DNA of 64,000 nucleotides from Bacillus sp. ISL-18 (GTDB taxonomy: Bacteria > Bacillota > Bacilli > Bacillales > Cytobacillaceae), in assembly GCF_018613415.1 (NCBI RefSeq), contig NZ_JAGGQG010000010.1:97888-161887 (forward strand), given 5' to 3'. Below the pieces are notes generated by a model that worked only from the letters and a program-made list of their open reading frames with translations, was not told where the DNA came from and searched no databases. This document shows, piece by piece, positions 28,064 through 36,753 of this stretch. Within the stretch, counting starts at the first letter, position 1; every line of letters starts with the position of its first letter. The position numbers and the translations under genes are program-made.

Positions 28064-28660
28064 TTAACTGCCAAACAGCTTTGCATCCTTATGCGGGGTA
28101 ATGACAAGGTTTGGATGGGTAATGGCACCACTTGGCATCCCTTTAATTTGATTGATGCTGCCATATTTTTTTCGAATCTCCTCAATTGGCCCAAATTCAA
28201 TTGCCCGCATTGGACAAGCTGCCACACACACTGGATCATCGCCTTTTTCTTGTAGATCCATACAAAAATCACATTTATTTGATTTAAACACCTTTTTATT
28301 GTATTGAGGAGATCCGTATGGACAAGCCTTAATACATAATTGTGCCCCTTGGCATACATCCTGGTCAATTGTTACTACACCGTTATGTTTATCCTTTACA
28401 ACCGCACCGGTCGGACAGCTTGGAATACAGGAAGCGTTCTGACAATGATTACATGAAATGGAAAAATAAAATGCTTGTATATTTGGAAGCAATCCCTTAT
28501 TGGATTGTTCAATAAAAGTTCCTTCTTCATATGAGTAAACCCTGCGGAAATTGATGCCAACGTCAAGGTTATTTTTATCCTTACAAGCCACTGTACATGC
28601 CTTACAACCGGTACATAGGCTTTGATTAATATAAAATCCCAGCTGTTTCAAATTCCTCAC
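28064..28660 (-). CDS. dmsB: DmsB-type 4Fe-4S electron-transfer subunit
   Basis: 198-aa four-cluster ferredoxin subunit. The cysteine sets in order are CTGCKACTVACKDKNN, CNHCQNASCIPSCPTGAV, CQGAQLCIKACPYGSP, and CDFCMDLQEKGDDPVCVAACPMRAI, the usual DmsB/NrfC layout. It passes electrons to the catalytic subunit encoded 3 bp upstream. No twin-arginine signal of its own, so it would be exported, if at all, as a complex with DmsA. Confidence 0.92.
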   Translation of the reverse strand: MRNLKQLGFYINQSLCTGCKACTVACKDKNNLDVGINFRRVYSYEEGTFIEQSNKGLLPNIQAFYFSISCNHCQNASCIPSCPTGAVVKDKHNGVVTIDQDVCQGAQLCIKACPYGSPQYNKKVFKSNKCDFCMDLQEKGDDPVCVAACPMRAIEFGPIEEIRKKYGSINQIKGMPSGAITHPNLVITPHKDAKLFGS

Positions 28661-28663
28661 TCC

Positions 28664-31060
28664 CTATAGTTTTTTAACTTCAATCAGATTTGATAACTGT
28701 GGATTAGCCTTTGCTAATGCCGTCGGCCTCTGTGATGTCAGAACATTTACGGAGCCTCGTTGATCAAGTCCATTTTTATCAGGAGAATACCAAGCACCTT
28801 GAGGAATTCCAGCAACTCCAGGAGTAATCCTTGGTGTGACCTTTACATCAATCACAAGTGATCCACGATCATTAAATACATGTACACGATCCCCATTTTT
28901 AATCCCTCGTTTTTCGGCATCCTTTGGATTTAACCACATTTCTTGCTTGGCTGCTTCCTCAAGCCACTCTTGATTATCGTAGGTGGAGTGGCAGCGCCGC
29001 TTATAATGCCAGCTAATCAGTTGAAGTGGATACTTCTTAATAAGAGAGTCCTCTGGTCCTTCCCACGAAGAAATGTATTTAGCAATTGCGGGTATTTCAT
29101 CATGCTGATTCATATCCCATAAGGACTTCGAAAACAGCTCAATCTTCCCGGAAGGAGTTTCGAATGGATTTTTTTCGAAGTCATCAATTTGCTTTTTAAA
29201 ACCAACTAATGGCTCACTATAGGTAAAGTGATGAACTCCTTTTTTACGGAAGTCTTCAAATGCTGGGAAATTTGGGTCAAGCTCTTGTTTTGTCCTCTCA
29301 ACGCTTTCCTTTACGAGATCCAGAATGGATTTTCCTTCTGTAAACTGTTCCTTTAGTCCCAGCTTTTCAGCGATATCTGCAAACACATCATATTCATTTC
29401 GGCATTCATACAGTGGATCAAGGGTCTTATCCCCGAAGACCACATAATCTCCAAAACACCATGGTACGCCAATATCGTAGCGTTCAAAGAACGTCGTTCC
29501 CGGTAATAATATGTCCGCATATTTTGCACTCGGGGTCATAAAGAGATCGCTGACTACAATAAACTCTACTTTACTTTCATCCTCGATCAGTTTTCGTGTT
29601 TTATTGATATCGGCATGCTGATTTATCAGCATATTACCTGCCATATTAAAAATCATTTTAATATTGGTTTTTAATTTTTCCGTTCCTTGTAATCCATCGG
29701 CAGCAGTCATTTCTGTCCCTTTTTCAACTGCAGTAGTCCAAAGGAAACAGGGAATGGAAGCTTTAACTGGGTTTTCGTCAAAAAAAGGATAAACAATATT
29801 ACTGCGGCTCCAATAGCCAGTCCCAGCAGCCCAGCCTCCCAGTTTACCAACGTTTCCTGTTATACAGGCCAATTGTGCGCCGCCGCGCATGAATTGCTCT
29901 CCAAATGCTTGTCGCTGTGCAGCCCAGCCTTGAATCAACGCAGCAGGTTTGGTTTGAGCATAATCGCGGGCTATTTCCCGAATTTTATTAGCGGGTACGC
30001 CACAAATCCTTTCGGCCCATTCAGGAGTTTTAGGTATGCCATCGTTTTTCCCAAGTAAATAGCTTTTTAGTGATTCATCTTTCGAAACACCATCAGGCAT
30101 ATGATTCTCATCAAATCCAAGACAGTATTTATCAAGGAAAGCCTGATCGTGAAGTTTTTCACTAACAATCACATACCCCATGGCATCCATCATCGCAGTA
30201 TCTGTTGTTGGAAGAATGGGTATCCACTCATCAGAGAAGGCTATGGCAGTATCGGTATATCTTGGGTCAATTACGACTACTTTTGCCCCATTCTTCTTTG
30301 CTTGCATTAAATATTCACGATACGGTGTGGAGAAAATCATTTCAGAAGGGTTTTGCCCCCATAAAATAATATATTTGGAATGGAGCAAAGAATCAAAGCT
30401 GCTTCCCGAGTTATTTGTTCCATAAGTATAAGGAGTGGCAACATTACCTGCACCAGAACTGTAGTCATTTCGGGAATTCAAATAGCCGCCAGTTAAGGCT
30501 AAGAGTTTTTTGGCAGCACTCACTCCGCCATGTATTCCCCAACATTGACCTGATGCATAGTTAACATACCTAGATTCAGGGCCATATGTATCTCCAGTTC
30601 TTTTTACCTGTGCAGCAATAGACTCAATGGCCTCTTCCCAAGAAATCCTCTCAAATTTCCCTTCGCCCCGTTTACCCACTCGTTTCATAGGGTATTTAAG
30701 ACGATCAGGATGATAAAGCATGCTTCGATAGTTTCTTCCTCTGATACAGGCCCTTAGTGGAGGATGAGAGAGGTCTCCGCCCTCTTGAGTATCTGTACTA
30801 ACTCGGACTACAACCCCGTCTTTTACATGGGCTTTAATGATACAACGTCCTCCGCAGTTCGTAACACTGCAGGTTGAAATAATCGTCTCTGCACTTTCTT
30901 CTTTAGCACTTACTGGTTTAGTTTCTTCGTTACGTTCGACCAGCATCTTTGTCCCTATTCCACCGGCAATAACCGGGATACCAATTGCGCTTGACCATTT
31001 TAAAAAGGTTCGTCTCTCCATTTTATTTGTCAACAAGTTCTTTAAGTGGTTTTCAGACAT
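28664..31060 (-). CDS. dmsA: Molybdopterin oxidoreductase, DmsA-type catalytic subunit
   Basis: 798-aa catalytic subunit of the DMSO-reductase family. A Tat signal with ERRTFLKWSS (R-R-x-F-L-K) near residue 16 implies folded export. The N-terminal Fe-S motif is CSVTNCGGRC, then the spaced fourth Cys in ACIRGRN. Mo-bis-MGD domains follow: ASGQCWGIHGG, ILWGQNPSEM, LLPGTTFFERYDIG and, near the end, the MGD-binding WLNPKDAEKRGIKNGDRV. RBS and start are at 31060; the gene overlaps torD by 8 nt. Substrate could be DMSO, TMAO or another oxo-compound; selenate or arsenate reductases are possible alternatives. Confidence 0.92.
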   Translation of the reverse strand: MSENHLKNLLTNKMERRTFLKWSSAIGIPVIAGGIGTKMLVERNEETKPVSAKEESAETIISTCSVTNCGGRCIIKAHVKDGVVVRVSTDTQEGGDLSHPPLRACIRGRNYRSMLYHPDRLKYPMKRVGKRGEGKFERISWEEAIESIAAQVKRTGDTYGPESRYVNYASGQCWGIHGGVSAAKKLLALTGGYLNSRNDYSSGAGNVATPYTYGTNNSGSSFDSLLHSKYIILWGQNPSEMIFSTPYREYLMQAKKNGAKVVVIDPRYTDTAIAFSDEWIPILPTTDTAMMDAMGYVIVSEKLHDQAFLDKYCLGFDENHMPDGVSKDESLKSYLLGKNDGIPKTPEWAERICGVPANKIREIARDYAQTKPAALIQGWAAQRQAFGEQFMRGGAQLACITGNVGKLGGWAAGTGYWSRSNIVYPFFDENPVKASIPCFLWTTAVEKGTEMTAADGLQGTEKLKTNIKMIFNMAGNMLINQHADINKTRKLIEDESKVEFIVVSDLFMTPSAKYADILLPGTTFFERYDIGVPWCFGDYVVFGDKTLDPLYECRNEYDVFADIAEKLGLKEQFTEGKSILDLVKESVERTKQELDPNFPAFEDFRKKGVHHFTYSEPLVGFKKQIDDFEKNPFETPSGKIELFSKSLWDMNQHDEIPAIAKYISSWEGPEDSLIKKYPLQLISWHYKRRCHSTYDNQEWLEEAAKQEMWLNPKDAEKRGIKNGDRVHVFNDRGSLVIDVKVTPRITPGVAGIPQGAWYSPDKNGLDQRGSVNVLTSQRPTALAKANPQLSNLIEVKKL

Positions 31061-31724
31061 TTTCTACTGCCTCCTTAATTTCCAATAAAGTTGTCAAATC
31101 AAAGTTTAAAAAGTCTTCAAGAACCATGGCTGCACCTAGGTATAGGCGGCTAGTAGTATGATCCACAACCCGTTTACAAAATTCTGGAATCCAAATGGTT
31201 AGGTGCTCTTTAAGAAAGTCAATTTGACTCGAAATCAGTTCCTGAATCTTTTCAATGTCTAAGGCTTGCAAACTTAACTTGATTAGAAAAATCATAAACT
31301 CAAATTCAAGGAGTAAATGATCTTCCGGCTCATTATTTTCGTGGATCGATTTCAGTCCAAATTGGTGATATAGCTCTCTGACCTGGAGCGTCCATTCTTC
31401 AAATAAAAGATGCTCCTTGCTTCGATAATACGACTCCCAGGGAGGAGCGACTAATGAACCCGGACCAATAAATAACCGACAGTATTCTTCTCTTTCCGTG
31501 TTCACTTTTTCATTTGTAGTTAATTGTTCAAAAGCACTGGCGAGAATTCTCCCACCTTCATGGAACTCTTTTAATTCGTCAAAATTCCTCACAAGCCTCT
31601 CATCAAATAAAAAATGGTGCATGGCTGGTTCTAAGAATAACGTATGGAGAATTTGGTAAAAGTTTTTTCTAGCTAATAAAAATGGATATAATTGATTATG
31701 TATTGAATCTTTTGTTGTTGTCAT
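31053..31724 (-). CDS. TorD/DmsD-type molybdoenzyme chaperone
   Basis: 223-aa all-helical cytoplasmic protein with the TorD-family features: EYCRLFIGPGSLVAPPWESYY (the Y-x-x-L-F-x-G-P and PP-x-E-S motif), EPEDHLLLEFEFMIFLI, and a C-terminal bundle ending WIPEFCKRVVDHTTSRLYLG. Such chaperones bind the Tat signal of their molybdoenzyme until the cofactor is inserted. First gene of the operon; its 3' end overlaps dmsA by 8 nt. Confidence 0.9.
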   Translation of the reverse strand: MTTTKDSIHNQLYPFLLARKNFYQILHTLFLEPAMHHFLFDERLVRNFDELKEFHEGGRILASAFEQLTTNEKVNTEREEYCRLFIGPGSLVAPPWESYYRSKEHLLFEEWTLQVRELYHQFGLKSIHENNEPEDHLLLEFEFMIFLIKLSLQALDIEKIQELISSQIDFLKEHLTIWIPEFCKRVVDHTTSRLYLGAAMVLEDFLNFDLTTLLEIKEAVENV

Positions 31725-31942
31725 TGCCTTCTCTCCTCATGTGTGAATTGTTGACACCAACTACCTTCATTGTAAGCACTTATAAATCAATCTTACCGTA
31801 ATCTAGTATAGTCCGGTTGACTTTGTGCAATTATTCACATTAAATTCAAAATCCTTGATATTACAGTAACTAATATCACATTTGGGTTATTCCTAAAAAT
31901 GTGTATAATAAGAGAGTCAATACACAGAAAAGGATGATAGAG

Positions 31943-32230
31943 TTGAACATTACAGGCCACGAAGTGGATAAATTAGAGGATCCATTTGGTTTACTATCTG
32001 GAGACCGTTATGAGTTTTTTCTAGAGCTCGAAGTCGATGAGGAGGATGAATTGTATTCTGAGAAAGGTGTCGGTTTAAAGTGTATTTTTGTACACGATGA
32101 AAGCGGAGATAAAATAACCAGCTACCACTTTTTTGAACGCGGGACTGAAAAGGTACTTGATTTTGAATTAGAGGAAGATGAAGAAGAGTTAGTCCTATCT
32201 TACTGTAAAAACATTATAGAAAACGAATAA
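31943..32230 (+). CDS. DUF6509 family protein, about 95 aa
   Basis: Small acidic protein: MNITGHEVDKLEDPFGLLSG at the start, GDRYEFFLELEVDEEDEL, then SYHFFERGTEKVLDFELEEDEEELV. It matches what I recall as DUF6509 in Bacillus; function unknown. The start is TTG 31943, 9 nt behind AAAGGA; an ATG at 31934 overlaps that site and would add three residues. It is divergent from the torD operon and ends in a terminator. Confidence 0.72.
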   Translation: MNITGHEVDKLEDPFGLLSGDRYEFFLELEVDEEDELYSEKGVGLKCIFVHDESGDKITSYHFFERGTEKVLDFELEEDEEELVLSYCKNIIENE

Positions 32231-32266
32231 AGCAGGGGCATTATGCTCCCTGCTTTATTTGTTTTT
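32229..32266 (+). terminator. Intrinsic terminator of the DUF6509 gene
   Basis: AAAGCAGGG / CCCTGCTTT with a 10-nt loop, then ATTTGTTTTT. It is convergent with the YdjO-like gene. Confidence 0.87.
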
Positions 32267-32470
32267 CTACATGAAATTTTTACTATGGTTATGAATCACT
32301 TGCAGTTCTTTCGTTGATTGCCTCATTTCACTTTTGCAAATTGGGCAAAGTGGAACCTCACTGCTTTTAAAATTATCCCGAACCCAGCACTTACACGATT
32401 CAGAGGTACATTCCCAAATCTTTGTTTCTTCTAATTTAATTTCTTCTTCATTTTTTCTGCCAAACGCCAA
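32267..32470 (-). CDS. Cold-inducible YdjO-like zinc-ribbon protein
   Basis: 67-aa protein with a zinc-ribbon pattern: WECTSESCKCWVRDNFKSSEVPLCPICKSEM. Four cysteines (two C-x4-C / C-x2-C sets) could bind one zinc. This is the YdjO pattern of B. subtilis, described as cold-inducible. The start is TTG 32470 behind AAGGAG; a GTG three codons upstream overlaps the site. Confidence 0.78.
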   Translation of the reverse strand: MAFGRKNEEEIKLEETKIWECTSESCKCWVRDNFKSSEVPLCPICKSEMRQSTKELQVIHNHSKNFM

Positions 32471-32549
32471 AACGATCACTCCTTATAGGTAGTTATGCCT
32501 GTTTTTAGCTTAAAACGCATCCCCAGCTATTATTCTAGTAATACTAATA

Positions 32550-32586
32550 CATAAAAAAGTGATGCTTTACCAATTGTTGCATCACC
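32550..32586 (-). terminator. Strong terminator-like hairpin, minus strand
   Basis: Minus strand: GTGATGC / GCATCAC with a 13-nt loop and TTTTTT. It lies downstream of the probable small RNA and upstream of the YdjO-like gene, so it could be a backup terminator for the RNA or an attenuator of ydjO. Confidence 0.6.
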
Positions 32587-32611
32587 ATTTTAATTTTGTT
32601 GACCATTCTAC

Positions 32612-32712
32612 AAAATAAAAAAGACGTACCCTACACGTTAGGTAAAAGAGCTTCCCCCACTTTCGTGCAGCTACGACCACTTAAATCAGATAATACCGAA
32701 ACATTAAAACAT
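32612..32712 (-). ncRNA. Probable small RNA (about 100 nt), unidentified
   Basis: A transcript of about 100 nt is predicted on the minus strand from near 32712 (7 nt after a good -10) to a terminator at 32612-32639. The 3' end is a short hairpin ACGTG-TAGGG-TACGT followed by a T-run. The body contains a CAC-GAAA-GTG tetraloop hairpin nested between two AGCT segments and a GGGGG run. No reading frame of useful length lies inside. I do not recognise a known riboswitch or sRNA. A leader for the YdjO-like gene 140 bp downstream is the alternative. Confidence 0.55.
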
Positions 32713-32718
32713 ATTTAA

Positions 32719-32747
32719 ATTATAACACAATTTTTACTCCAGGTCAA
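32719..32747 (-). promoter_or_regulatory. Sigma-A promoter of the small RNA
   Basis: Minus strand: TTGACC (32742-32747), 17-bp spacer, perfect TATAAT (32719-32724). It is not in front of any nearby start codon. Confidence 0.75.
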
Positions 32748-32829
32748 TTTTAGAAACTAATTCAATCTGAAAGAAAGACCAAGTGAAATGAACCTGGTCC
32801 TTCACTTTATATTTAGACTGACATTTGTG

Positions 32830-33717
32830 CTAGGCTTCTTTTTTTACCTTGGATGGGGCCTTTTTTCTAGGCGCTGCAGCTGCTTTTTTAGGTTTCGTTA
32901 TCTCAGGTTTTGAAGGCTTCAGAGCTGATGTTGTTGTTTTATTTGGTTTCGTCCGGTCAATCGACGCTTGTAAAGCTGCCATGAGGTCTGTAACATTGGA
33001 TGCTACTTCTTTACTAGCTGATGTTACTGTCTCCTGTCCCGTTCGTTTTGACTCAATTAATTCTAATAGAGCGGTGCGATATTCGTCCGTATATTTTTCA
33101 GGCTCAAACGTGGTCGTTAACTGATCAATCAGTAATATAGCTGTTTCTAATTCTCTCTCCGTTACTTTATTCTCTACTGGAACATTAGGAACATCTCCAG
33201 CTTTACGGACCTCATCTGGATAATGAATCGTTTCCATCACCAATGTATTTTCGTATACGCGAATAACCGCAAGTTGTTCCTTAGAGCGAATAATAATTTT
33301 AGCCAGTCCAACTTTTTGGGACTCTTGTAATGCCTTACGCAGTAAGGAATATGCCTTACTTCCGCCCTCATTCGGGGACATATAATACGTTCGATCAAAA
33401 TAAATAGGGTCAATCTCTTCAATTTTAACGAAATCAATGATTTCAACTGCCTTTTCTTCATTTTCTTTGCGCAGTTTTTCTAATTCTTCATGATCAAGGA
33501 CGACAAACTTGCCTTTTGTATACTCGTAAGCTTTTACAATATCCTCTGGTTTTACTTCTTCTTCACAGACAGTACAGATTTTTTCATATTTAATGGGAGC
33601 ATGACATTTATTGTGCAGGGTGCGAAGCTTTATATCCTTGTCTTCGGTTGCGGTATGAAGCTTGATGGGAATGTTTACAAGCCCAAAACTAATACTGCCT
33701 TTCCACATCGTATGCAT
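32830..33717 (-). CDS. ku: Ku protein of bacterial non-homologous end joining
   Basis: 295-aa DNA-end-binding protein. The Ku core occupies residues about 1-255: MWKGSISFGLVNIPIKLHTA, LHNKCHAPIKYEKICTVCEEE, YYMSPNEGGSKAYSLLRKAL, and TTTFEPEKYTDEYRTALLELIESK. The last 45 residues are Lys/Ala/Pro-rich (TKPKKAAAAPRKKAPSKVKK), like the basic tails that bind DNA in other bacterial Ku proteins. It is divergent from ligD, with 127 bp between. In B. subtilis the pair (YkoV/YkoU) is forespore-expressed and protects spores; that regulation is inferred here. Confidence 0.95.
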   Translation of the reverse strand: MHTMWKGSISFGLVNIPIKLHTATEDKDIKLRTLHNKCHAPIKYEKICTVCEEEVKPEDIVKAYEYTKGKFVVLDHEELEKLRKENEEKAVEIIDFVKIEEIDPIYFDRTYYMSPNEGGSKAYSLLRKALQESQKVGLAKIIIRSKEQLAVIRVYENTLVMETIHYPDEVRKAGDVPNVPVENKVTERELETAILLIDQLTTTFEPEKYTDEYRTALLELIESKRTGQETVTSASKEVASNVTDLMAALQASIDRTKPNKTTTSALKPSKPEITKPKKAAAAPRKKAPSKVKKEA

Positions 33718-33844
33718 AGATATTCTCCATTCTTTTTATTTTTATTTTGCGGTAAAGCCTCAACTTCATCCCTTAAAAGATTTGGAAAAGGATGAAGTGA
33801 AATTAATTGAAGCAGAATAAGGGAAAAAGAAGGGAAACGTACCG

Positions 33845-35686
33845 ATGAAGCCGATGCTGCCAAGTTTAACCTTTGATCTTCCCGTACGGCCTGATTGGCA
33901 ATACGAGGTCAAATATGATGGTTTTCGGGCCATGCTAACCTGGAATCACAAGGGGATTGAACTAATAAGCAGGAATGGAAAGAATTTATTACCTCAATTC
34001 CCGGAAATTAAACAGTTCCTTTTGCAACATGAAGCCCAGTTTAAACCCTATTTACCCTTGCAATTAGATGGTGAACTTGTTAGTTTGGAAAACACACATA
34101 AAGCGAACTTTTCTGCCATCCAGGTCAGAGGACGACTAAAGTCCGAAAAAAAAATTGAAGAGCAAGCAGCTCGTTTTCCCTGCCGTCTAATGGTGTTTGA
34201 TCTATTGTTGGTAAAAGGGAATGGAATCTATACAGAACCCTTTTATAAAAGAAAAGAAGCGCTAGAGGAATTATTCCAAGCAGCTGGTTTTAAGTTAAAA
34301 GCTGATCCGTATAACGATCAACTGCTTCAATACGTAATAGCCCATGATGATTTTAATGAATTATGGGAAAAAGTGGTCTTGTATGATGGGGAAGGCATTA
34401 TTGCTAAATTTAAAAATAGTCTTTGGGAGGAAGGTAAACGCACGCTGCAGTGGTTAAAGTATAAAAACTGGAAATATGTCAGCTGCTTTGTAACAGCATA
34501 TGAAAAAACAAATGGCTATTTTTATATAGGTGTTTATCAAGACAAAAAAATATGTTCAATTGGACAAGTTCTATTTGGTTTTAAACCAGAAGAAAAAGAT
34601 GCCTTACAACAAACAATAAAACAAAATATGATTAATGAGGACGATCGATTTATTTATGTTGAACCTGCTATCTGCCTTGAAGTGAAATATTTAGAACTAT
34701 ATGACAATCAACTGCGTGAACCTCATTTTGACCATTTTCGATTTGATCTACAACCTGCTGATTGCACCTATGACCGATTTATGTTTGCTCAAAAAAATCT
34801 GCCTCAAGAGCTGGAGATAACCCATCCGGATAAACCCTTATGGGAAAAGTTCAACATTCAAAAGGCTGATTATATTCTCTACCTGCGGGAAGTTTCACCA
34901 TTTATGCTGCCCTTTTTAAAGGACAGGCTCTTAACAGTTATTCGTTATCCCCATGGAATGTTTGGAGAGGCTTTTTATCAAAAAAATTGTCCAGATTATG
35001 CTCCAGAATTTGTGAAGACTAAAGAGGCAGAAGGCATCCATTACATTTTGTGTAATAACCTTAAAACCCTTGTGTGGCTTGGAAACCAATTGGCCATTGA
35101 GTTCCATATCCCTTTTCAAACCACCAAAAGCATGGGACCCAGTGAAATCGTTTTTGATTTGGACCCGCCATCAAAAGATGCCTTTCAATTAGCGGTCAAA
35201 GCCGCTCGATTGATAAAAGACGTACTAGACCAATTAAATCTGGTTGGTTTTATTAAAACCTCAGGAAATAAAGGTTTGCAGATTTACCTTCCTTTGCCGG
35301 AAAATGTGTATACTTACGATGATACACGATTATTCACCAGCTTTATTGCGGAATATTTGATTTCAAAGGATCCTGATTCTTTCACGATTGAACGGATGAA
35401 AAAAAATCGTAATAACAGGTTATATGTTGACTATGTACAGCATTCTGAAGGTAAAACGATTGTCGCTCCCTACTCAATGAGAGGAAACGAACATGCCGGT
35501 GTCGCTACCCCTCTTTATTGGGAGGAAGTGAATGACAAACTTGATTTATTCTCCTTTAATATGGAGAATGCGCTAAAACGAATCCGCAGTCAAGGTGACC
35601 CTTTTATGGACTATTTTCAAACAAAGCAACTGCAGCCCTTTGCTCCGGTCCTTGAGTTTTTAAAAAACACCAGTAAAAAAGGATAA
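33845..35686 (+). CDS. ligD: ATP-dependent DNA ligase/polymerase LigD
   Basis: 613-aa two-domain NHEJ enzyme. N-terminal ATP-dependent ligase: the adenylated Lys is in VKYDGFRAML (about residue 24), then LDGELVSL, DLLLVKG, EGIIAKFK and LQWLKYKNWK. From about residue 320 the primase-polymerase domain follows: THPDKPLWEKF, VIRYPHGMFGEAF, VFDLDPP (catalytic Asp pair), KTSGNKGLQIYLP, and APYSMRGNEHAGVATPL. No phosphoesterase domain is present, as is usual in Bacillus. ATG 33845 has an AGGGAAACG-type site. It converges with the dapF-like gene. Confidence 0.96.
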   Translation: MKPMLPSLTFDLPVRPDWQYEVKYDGFRAMLTWNHKGIELISRNGKNLLPQFPEIKQFLLQHEAQFKPYLPLQLDGELVSLENTHKANFSAIQVRGRLKSEKKIEEQAARFPCRLMVFDLLLVKGNGIYTEPFYKRKEALEELFQAAGFKLKADPYNDQLLQYVIAHDDFNELWEKVVLYDGEGIIAKFKNSLWEEGKRTLQWLKYKNWKYVSCFVTAYEKTNGYFYIGVYQDKKICSIGQVLFGFKPEEKDALQQTIKQNMINEDDRFIYVEPAICLEVKYLELYDNQLREPHFDHFRFDLQPADCTYDRFMFAQKNLPQELEITHPDKPLWEKFNIQKADYILYLREVSPFMLPFLKDRLLTVIRYPHGMFGEAFYQKNCPDYAPEFVKTKEAEGIHYILCNNLKTLVWLGNQLAIEFHIPFQTTKSMGPSEIVFDLDPPSKDAFQLAVKAARLIKDVLDQLNLVGFIKTSGNKGLQIYLPLPENVYTYDDTRLFTSFIAEYLISKDPDSFTIERMKKNRNNRLYVDYVQHSEGKTIVAPYSMRGNEHAGVATPLYWEEVNDKLDLFSFNMENALKRIRSQGDPFMDYFQTKQLQPFAPVLEFLKNTSKKG

Positions 35687-35708
35687 GGTGATATACCTTA
35701 TCCTTTAA
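35675..35708. terminator. Bidirectional terminator between ligD and dapF-like gene
   Basis: AAAGGATAAGGT / ACCTTATCCTTT with loop GATAT. There is a T-run on the minus strand (A-run 35675-35680). It overlaps the ligD stop and the dapF stop. Confidence 0.82.
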
Positions 35709-36682
35709 AGCGATTGCTTTATTTTTTCCTGTGCTGCCACTTGGAGCTTCTCATAGGTATCTTGTTCTGTAAAATTGGTTTTTGATGAAACAGAGAAAGT
35801 TTTTTCATTTAGTGATAACTCAATGAAAGCACGATAAAGATAGGTTGCATTTCCAATTAGATCAATTGTATAGGTATCTTCCGTTTTATGAACCACACAT
35901 TGGACTTTACCGCCATTATTATAAACGTTGATTGCTGTTTCAAAGGCATTTAAATCGGTTAAGCAAGTAACCAATGACGAAGCTGACATGGCTGTACCAC
36001 AGGCATTTGTAAAACCTACTCCGCGCTCAAAGGTGCGGACGTATATAGAGCCTCTTTCAAGCGGCTTTACAAAGCTGACATTTACCCCATCCGGGAATAA
36101 ATCATTGGGACCATTCACTTTTTCACTAAGCTGTTTTTGGAGATTACTTTCAAGCTGCTCTGTTTCTACCATTGCAATCAAATGCGGGTTGGGTACCGCC
36201 AGAGCGGTAAACCTTAACTCATCTGAAAGCTCCTTGATTCTTTCGTTAAAAAGAGTCGGTTTATTTAGGTTTAATGGGAGTGCCTTTAGCTCAAACAGGA
36301 CCGGAGAAATCTCAACCTGGTAGGTGTGAACCTGAGGAAATATATCCTCTTGTTTTCTAACCTTTAGATTTGCTTTCATTGTTTCAATAACTGCCTGGTT
36401 AATTCCTTTCAGTTCACAGATATATCTGGCCACAAGACGGAGGCCGTTTCCACACATGGACGCTTCAGAACCATCTGCATTAAAGACACGCATTCTTCCA
36501 TCCGTTTGCCCACTTTTCATGATAAACAAAATTCCGTCGGCTCCTAGCTCGGAATCACGGTTACAAAAAATCTTTGCAAGGTTTGCTCTATCTTCTTCCG
36601 TAAACGCATAGTCATTTGAGATTTCATCGATGAGAAGAAAATCATTTCCTGATCCATGACCTTTAATTATATCAATTTGCAC
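35705..36682 (-). CDS. dapF: Diaminopimelate epimerase-like protein
   Basis: About 325 aa. It keeps the two catalytic cysteines of DapF: MCGNGLRLVARY (first Cys) and FTNACGTAMSASS (second Cys), plus HGSGNDFLLID at the N-terminus and RVFNADGSEASMCGN. Canonical DapF has GAG-x-T-x-ACGTG around the second Cys; here it is GVGFTNACGTAMS. It also has a C-terminal extension of about 40 residues, so it may be a paralogue acting on another amino acid. The start is GTG 36682 behind TGGGGG; an ATG at 36703 lacks a site. No lysine-pathway neighbours are present. Confidence 0.8.
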   Translation of the reverse strand: MQIDIIKGHGSGNDFLLIDEISNDYAFTEEDRANLAKIFCNRDSELGADGILFIMKSGQTDGRMRVFNADGSEASMCGNGLRLVARYICELKGINQAVIETMKANLKVRKQEDIFPQVHTYQVEISPVLFELKALPLNLNKPTLFNERIKELSDELRFTALAVPNPHLIAMVETEQLESNLQKQLSEKVNGPNDLFPDGVNVSFVKPLERGSIYVRTFERGVGFTNACGTAMSASSLVTCLTDLNAFETAINVYNNGGKVQCVVHKTEDTYTIDLIGNATYLYRAFIELSLNEKTFSVSSKTNFTEQDTYEKLQVAAQEKIKQSL

Positions 36683-36753
36683 ATCTTTTACCCCCAGAAT
36701 CATAACTTAAATCCATCATATCAAACATTATTATGGAAGGAAACTGTCTTGTA

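Noticed and set aside
31738-31760. Fnr-like site TGTGA-N6-GACAC near torD
   Set aside because: Half-site match only, and too close to the torD start codon to act as an activator site.
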